From positions 1 to 14,017 of the forward strand of contig WRMT01000045.1 in the NCBI GenBank assembly GCA_009777005.1: a stretch of 14,017 nucleotides of DNA. The letters are read 5' to 3'. The stretch comes from Methanobrevibacter sp. Lineage in GTDB: Archaea; Methanobacteriota; Methanobacteria; Methanobacteriales; Methanobacteriaceae. Each line of letters begins with the position of its first letter. The stretch's first letter is position 1. A program made the translations under genes and the position numbers. This document shows, piece after piece, positions 11,403 to 14,017 of this stretch. The notes beneath the pieces are model-generated. The model ran no database searches and had not been told where the DNA came from. It saw only the letters and a list, made by a program, of their open reading frames with translations.

Positions 11403-11876
11403 ATGGCATATGAAGCTGAAATATTAGTCGTAGGATGTGGAAACATCCTTTTTAAAGATGATGGTTTCGGACCTGAAGTAATAAATGCTTTAGAAGATTA
11501 CTTTAAAGATAAAGAAATGCCGAATGACACCATGTTTATTGATGCAGGAACTGGAGCAACACACTTTATATTCACTCTACCTCATGAAAAATGGAAAAAA
11601 CTGATTGTAGTGGATGTTGTAGAGTTTAATGCAGAACCAGGAACTCTTAAAATTTTTAGCCCTTATGATATGCCAAAAGGAGCATATGAAAATGTTCACT
11701 CTTGGCCTATTGAAGAACCACTTCATGATTTAGCAGAAAAAAACATAGAAGTGGTTATTGTAGGGTGTAAACCAAAAGAGATCTCTGTACCTTATGTAGA
11801 CATGGGTTTAACTGACCCAGTTAAAAATGCTATCCCTAAAGCCATTGAAATGATTTTAAAAGAAATAGGGGTTTAG
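11403..11876 (+). CDS. frhD: F420-hydrogenase maturation endopeptidase
   Basis: The 157-residue protein belongs to the HycI/HyaD-type hydrogenase maturation proteases (M52 family). It has the opening GCGNILFKDDGFGPEV with the nickel-sensing acid at D20, a second acid at D71 in LIVVDVVEF, and a candidate His at H99 in ENVHSWP, which correspond to the three nickel ligands of the family. It cleaves the C-terminal extension of FrhA after the conserved His once Ni is inserted; it is not a subunit of the final complex. AAGGGA (11392-11397) supports the start. It lies 42 bp after frhA and ends three bases before frhG, so it is firmly in the operon. Length is normal. Confidence 0.95.
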   Translation: MAYEAEILVVGCGNILFKDDGFGPEVINALEDYFKDKEMPNDTMFIDAGTGATHFIFTLPHEKWKKLIVVDVVEFNAEPGTLKIFSPYDMPKGAYENVHSWPIEEPLHDLAEKNIEVVIVGCKPKEISVPYVDMGLTDPVKNAIPKAIEMILKEIGV

Positions 11877-11879
11877 CAA

Positions 11880-12731
11880 ATGCTTGCAAGAATTAAAAGG
11901 TTTTTAGGACTTGGGGCGGACTCAAAAAAAGAAGCTAAGCCGAATAAGCCGAAAAAAGATAAATCTTCACAACAGGAGGTTGGAAAAGTGGCTGAAAAAC
12001 CAAAAATAGGATATATTCACTTAAGTGGGTGTACTGGCGATGGTATATCATTAACTGAAAATTATGATATACTTGCTGACTTACTTACTGACATGGTAGA
12101 TATTGTTTATGGACAAACCTTAGCAGATGTATGGTATGACGATGGAGTTAACCAAGATAATCCAGATATGGTAGAAGATATGCCAGAAATGGATTTAGCA
12201 TTAGTTGAAGGATCCGTCTGTTTACAAGATGAACACAGTATGCATGAACTTAAAAAACTAAGAGAAAAAGCAAAATTAGTATGTGCTTATGGATCTTGTG
12301 CTGCTAATGGATGTTTCACACGTTATAGTCGTGGTGGACAACAAGCACAACCAAAACATGAATCATTTTTACCAATTGGAGATGTAGTACAAGTAGACCT
12401 TGCAATTCCAGGTTGCCCAGTTTCTCCAGAAATAATAGCTAAAGCTGTTGTCGCACTTATTAACGGAGATATGGATTATTTACAACCTATGCTTGATATG
12501 GCAGGATGTACTTACAACTGTGGTTGTGACTTACAGAAAAATATTGTTAATAGGGCTCTTTGTACTGGATGTGGAACATGTGCAATGGCTTGTCAAACAA
12601 GAGCTATTGAGATGAGAGAAGGAAGACCAGAAATTAATAATGATAGATGTATCAAATGTGGAATTTGTTACACACACTGTCCAAGAAGCTGGTTCCCTGC
12701 AGAACAGATCAACAAAGATTTAGGACTATAG
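11880..12731 (+). CDS. frhG: Coenzyme F420-reducing hydrogenase, small (gamma) subunit
   Basis: FrhG passes electrons from the NiFe site to FrhB through three [4Fe4S] clusters. The N-terminal part binds the proximal cluster: C51-T-G-D54 has Asp where standard small subunits have the second Cys, a known FrhG trait, with further ligands in YGSCAANGC and IPGCPVSP. The C-terminal ferredoxin-like part has CTGCGTCAMAC and CIKCGICYTHCP for the medial and distal clusters. From ATG 11880 the protein has 283 residues. Its first 36 are a short amphipathic helix and a Lys-rich linker with no cofactor role. A perfect ribosome binding site and GTG (11974-11990) inside this linker offer a second start giving 247 residues with all ligands. 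The ATG has only a weak AGGGG upstream. It lies three bases after frhD; its stop overlaps the ribosome binding site of frhB. Confidence 0.96.
   Translation: MLARIKRFLGLGADSKKEAKPNKPKKDKSSQQEVGKVAEKPKIGYIHLSGCTGDGISLTENYDILADLLTDMVDIVYGQTLADVWYDDGVNQDNPDMVEDMPEMDLALVEGSVCLQDEHSMHELKKLREKAKLVCAYGSCAANGCFTRYSRGGQQAQPKHESFLPIGDVVQVDLAIPGCPVSPEIIAKAVVALINGDMDYLQPMLDMAGCTYNCGCDLQKNIVNRALCTGCGTCAMACQTRAIEMREGRPEINNDRCIKCGICYTHCPRSWFPAEQINKDLGL
11974..11990 (+). promoter_or_regulatory. Internal ribosome binding site and GTG start inside frhG
   Basis: AGGAGGT (11974-11980) is the best Shine-Dalgarno in the window and stands seven bases before an in-frame GTG (11988-11990, codon 37). Translation here would start just ahead of AEKPKIGYIHLSGC. 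Either this is the true or a second start, or the match is a coincidence of the codons for QQEVG. Confidence 0.45.
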
Positions 12732-12743
12732 GAGGATTTAAAA

Positions 12744-13589
12744 ATGGTATTAGGTACTTATAAAGAAGCAGTTTCTGCAAAAGCTACTGATAAACAAATC
12801 CAAAAAGTCTCACAAGATGGTGGAATCGTAACAGCATTATTGTCCTTTGCTTTAGAAGAAGGAATTATTGAAGGAGCTGTAGTTGCAGGACCTACTGAAG
12901 AGTTATGGAAACCAGAACCATTGGTTGCTATGACTACTGATGAGATTCTCTCAGCAGCAGGAACAAAGTATACTTTTTCTCCAAATGTTGCAGCACTCAA
13001 AAAAGCTGTTAGACAATATGGTCTTGAAAAAGTCGGAACTGTTGCTATTCCATGTCAATTACAAGGTATCAGAAAAATGCAATCTTATCCTTTTGGAACA
13101 AGATTCTTAGCTGACAAATTAGCTTTAGTTGTTGGTATTTTCTGTATGGAAAATTTCCCATTTGCTTCACTTGAAACTTTCATAAGTGAAAAAATGAAAT
13201 CTTCAACTGATGTAGTTGAAAAAATGGATATTGGAAAAGGTAAATTCTGGATTAAATCATTCGGAGAAGAAACTGGTCTCCCATTAAAAGAAACTCATGG
13301 CTATGAACAAGCTGGATGTAACATATGTGCTGATTACACTGCTGAGTTAGCTGATGTTTCTACAGGATCTGTAGGTTCTCCAGATGGCTGGTCCACTGTT
13401 TTAAAAAGAACTGATGCTGGTACTTCAATATTTGATCAAGCTGTTGAAGCTGGAATTATTGAAACCAAAGCTATGGATGATGTAAAACCAGGATTACCAA
13501 TACTAGAAAAACTATCACAAGGTAAATCAGACAAAGCTCAAAAAGAAATGGATAGTAGAAGAGAATTAGGACTTCCAGTCCCATTCTAA
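12744..13589 (+). CDS. frhB: Coenzyme F420-reducing hydrogenase, F420-binding (beta) subunit
   Basis: FrhB takes electrons from FrhG through its own [4Fe4S] cluster to FAD and then to F420. The 281-residue protein has the FrhB/FdhB family features: VSQDGGIVTALLSFALEEG near the start, an AGTKYTFSPNVAALKKAV segment, VAIPCQLQGIRKMQ with a conserved Cys, GIFCMENFPF, and the late GCNICADYTAELADVSTGSVG, where the clustered Cys and acidic residues bind FeS and flavin. Length is normal for FrhB. AGGAGG (12730-12735) overlaps the frhG stop codon and lies eight bases before the ATG, indicating coupled translation. It is the last gene of the operon, followed by strong T-tracts. Homologues serve formate dehydrogenase and other F420 enzymes, but the gene order fixes this one as FrhB. 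Confidence 0.97.
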   Translation: MVLGTYKEAVSAKATDKQIQKVSQDGGIVTALLSFALEEGIIEGAVVAGPTEELWKPEPLVAMTTDEILSAAGTKYTFSPNVAALKKAVRQYGLEKVGTVAIPCQLQGIRKMQSYPFGTRFLADKLALVVGIFCMENFPFASLETFISEKMKSSTDVVEKMDIGKGKFWIKSFGEETGLPLKETHGYEQAGCNICADYTAELADVSTGSVGSPDGWSTVLKRTDAGTSIFDQAVEAGIIETKAMDDVKPGLPILEKLSQGKSDKAQKEMDSRRELGLPVPF

Positions 13590-13602
13590 TTCTATTATTC
13601 TC

Positions 13603-13618
13603 TTTTTTATTTTTTTTT
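13603..13618 (+). terminator. T-tract terminator of the frhADGB operon
   Basis: T6 (13603-13608) and T9 (13610-13618), split by a single A, begin about 14 bases past the frhB stop codon. Further T-runs follow at intervals, consistent with efficient archaeal termination behind a highly expressed operon. Confidence 0.65.
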
Positions 13619-13692
13619 AAAAGTTTTAACTTTAATATTTGTAATTTCGTGTTTTTTTATTTTTTTTTAAAATAATAATCTTAATTTTATCT

Positions 13693-14017
13693 AATTCTTA
13701 ATTAAAGTCTTTAAAGTTATTAATATTTGAAAATAAGATTGAACTTTTTTTATATTTTAAAATAGTAGTTTTATTATTTTTTTAATTCTTAATTAATATC
13801 TTTAAAGTTGTTAGTATTTGAATAGTAGTTTTATTGTTTTTTTTATTTTTAAATAGTAGTTTATTGTTTTCTAATTCTTAATTAATGTCTTTAAAGTTGT
13901 TAGTATTTGAAGATAATTTTTAATATTTTTTTATTTTTAAATAGTAATTTTATTTTTTTTTAATTCTTAATTAGGGTCTTTAAAATTATTAATATTTAAA
14001 AATGAGATTAAATTTTT
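13693..14017. repeat. Tandem array, four units of about 90 bp, cut by the window end
   Basis: Each unit opens with AATTCTTAATTA at 13693, 13784, 13873 and 13962 (spacing 91, 89, 89). The opening is followed by a conserved stretch with CTTTAAAGTT and TTAGTATTTGAA. The rest of each unit is a less conserved T-rich part with AAATAGTAGTTTTATT. The fourth copy is the most diverged and the array may continue past 14017. No gene is seen after frhB in this window. Every unit contains T-runs, so the array could act as serial terminators. Confidence 0.8.

Overview
The window reads as chromosome of a very AT-rich methanogenic archaeon, most likely Methanobrevibacter or a close relative in the Methanobacteriales. 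The evidence is a complete frhADGB operon for coenzyme F420-reducing hydrogenase, archaeal-type arginine tRNAs without an encoded CCA, an archaeal PAC2-family protein, a PepSY-domain surface protein, T-tract terminators and long, almost pure A/T spacers. The genus is an inference, not something the sequence proves.

Layout. 1-1950: an acetate/succinate-type transporter (GPR1/FUN34/YaaH family, minus), a gene-free stretch with two near-identical palindromes and a decayed gene, then a VOC/PhnB-like protein (minus). 1951-3009: no convincing gene, only hairpins, short repeats, homopolymers and palindromes. 3010-3549: a GNAT acetyltransferase. 3550-4353: no gene; it holds a 30-bp direct repeat and two copies of a larger intergenic repeat. 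4354-6283: a two-gene cassette, a YhhQ-type queuosine-precursor transporter overlapping a bacterial-type tRNA-guanine transglycosylase. 6284-6891: a third copy of the intergenic repeat. 6892-7197: a YciI-like protein. 7198-7664: T-rich terminator region and a doubtful 42-codon frame. 7665-7898: tRNA-Arg(CCU) and tRNA-Arg(UCU), both minus. 7899-8333: a tandem array with a unit of about 48 bp. 8334-9584: a PAC2-family protein and a PepSY protein, both minus. 9585-10142: divergent spacer. 10143-13589: frhA, frhD, frhG, frhB. 13590-14017: terminators and a tandem array of about 90 bp that runs off the end.

How the genes work together. FrhA (NiFe large subunit), FrhG (FeS small subunit) and FrhB (FAD/F420 subunit) reduce F420 with H2, which feeds the F420-dependent steps of methanogenesis. 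FrhD is the endopeptidase that matures FrhA. The transporter at 260-814 could supply acetate as carbon source. YhhQ and TGT together suggest salvage of a 7-deazaguanine base and its insertion into tRNA.

The most interesting part is the YhhQ-TGT cassette. TGT resembles the bacterial tRNA position-34 enzyme rather than archaeal arcTGT. Its 7-substituent pocket residues differ from both the bacterial and the eukaryotic forms. Its arginine codons differ sharply from those of frhA. Inverted copies of an intergenic repeat of about 200 bp lie on either side. Second in interest, both tRNA-Arg genes carry a G3:U70 pair, the classic alanine identity element.
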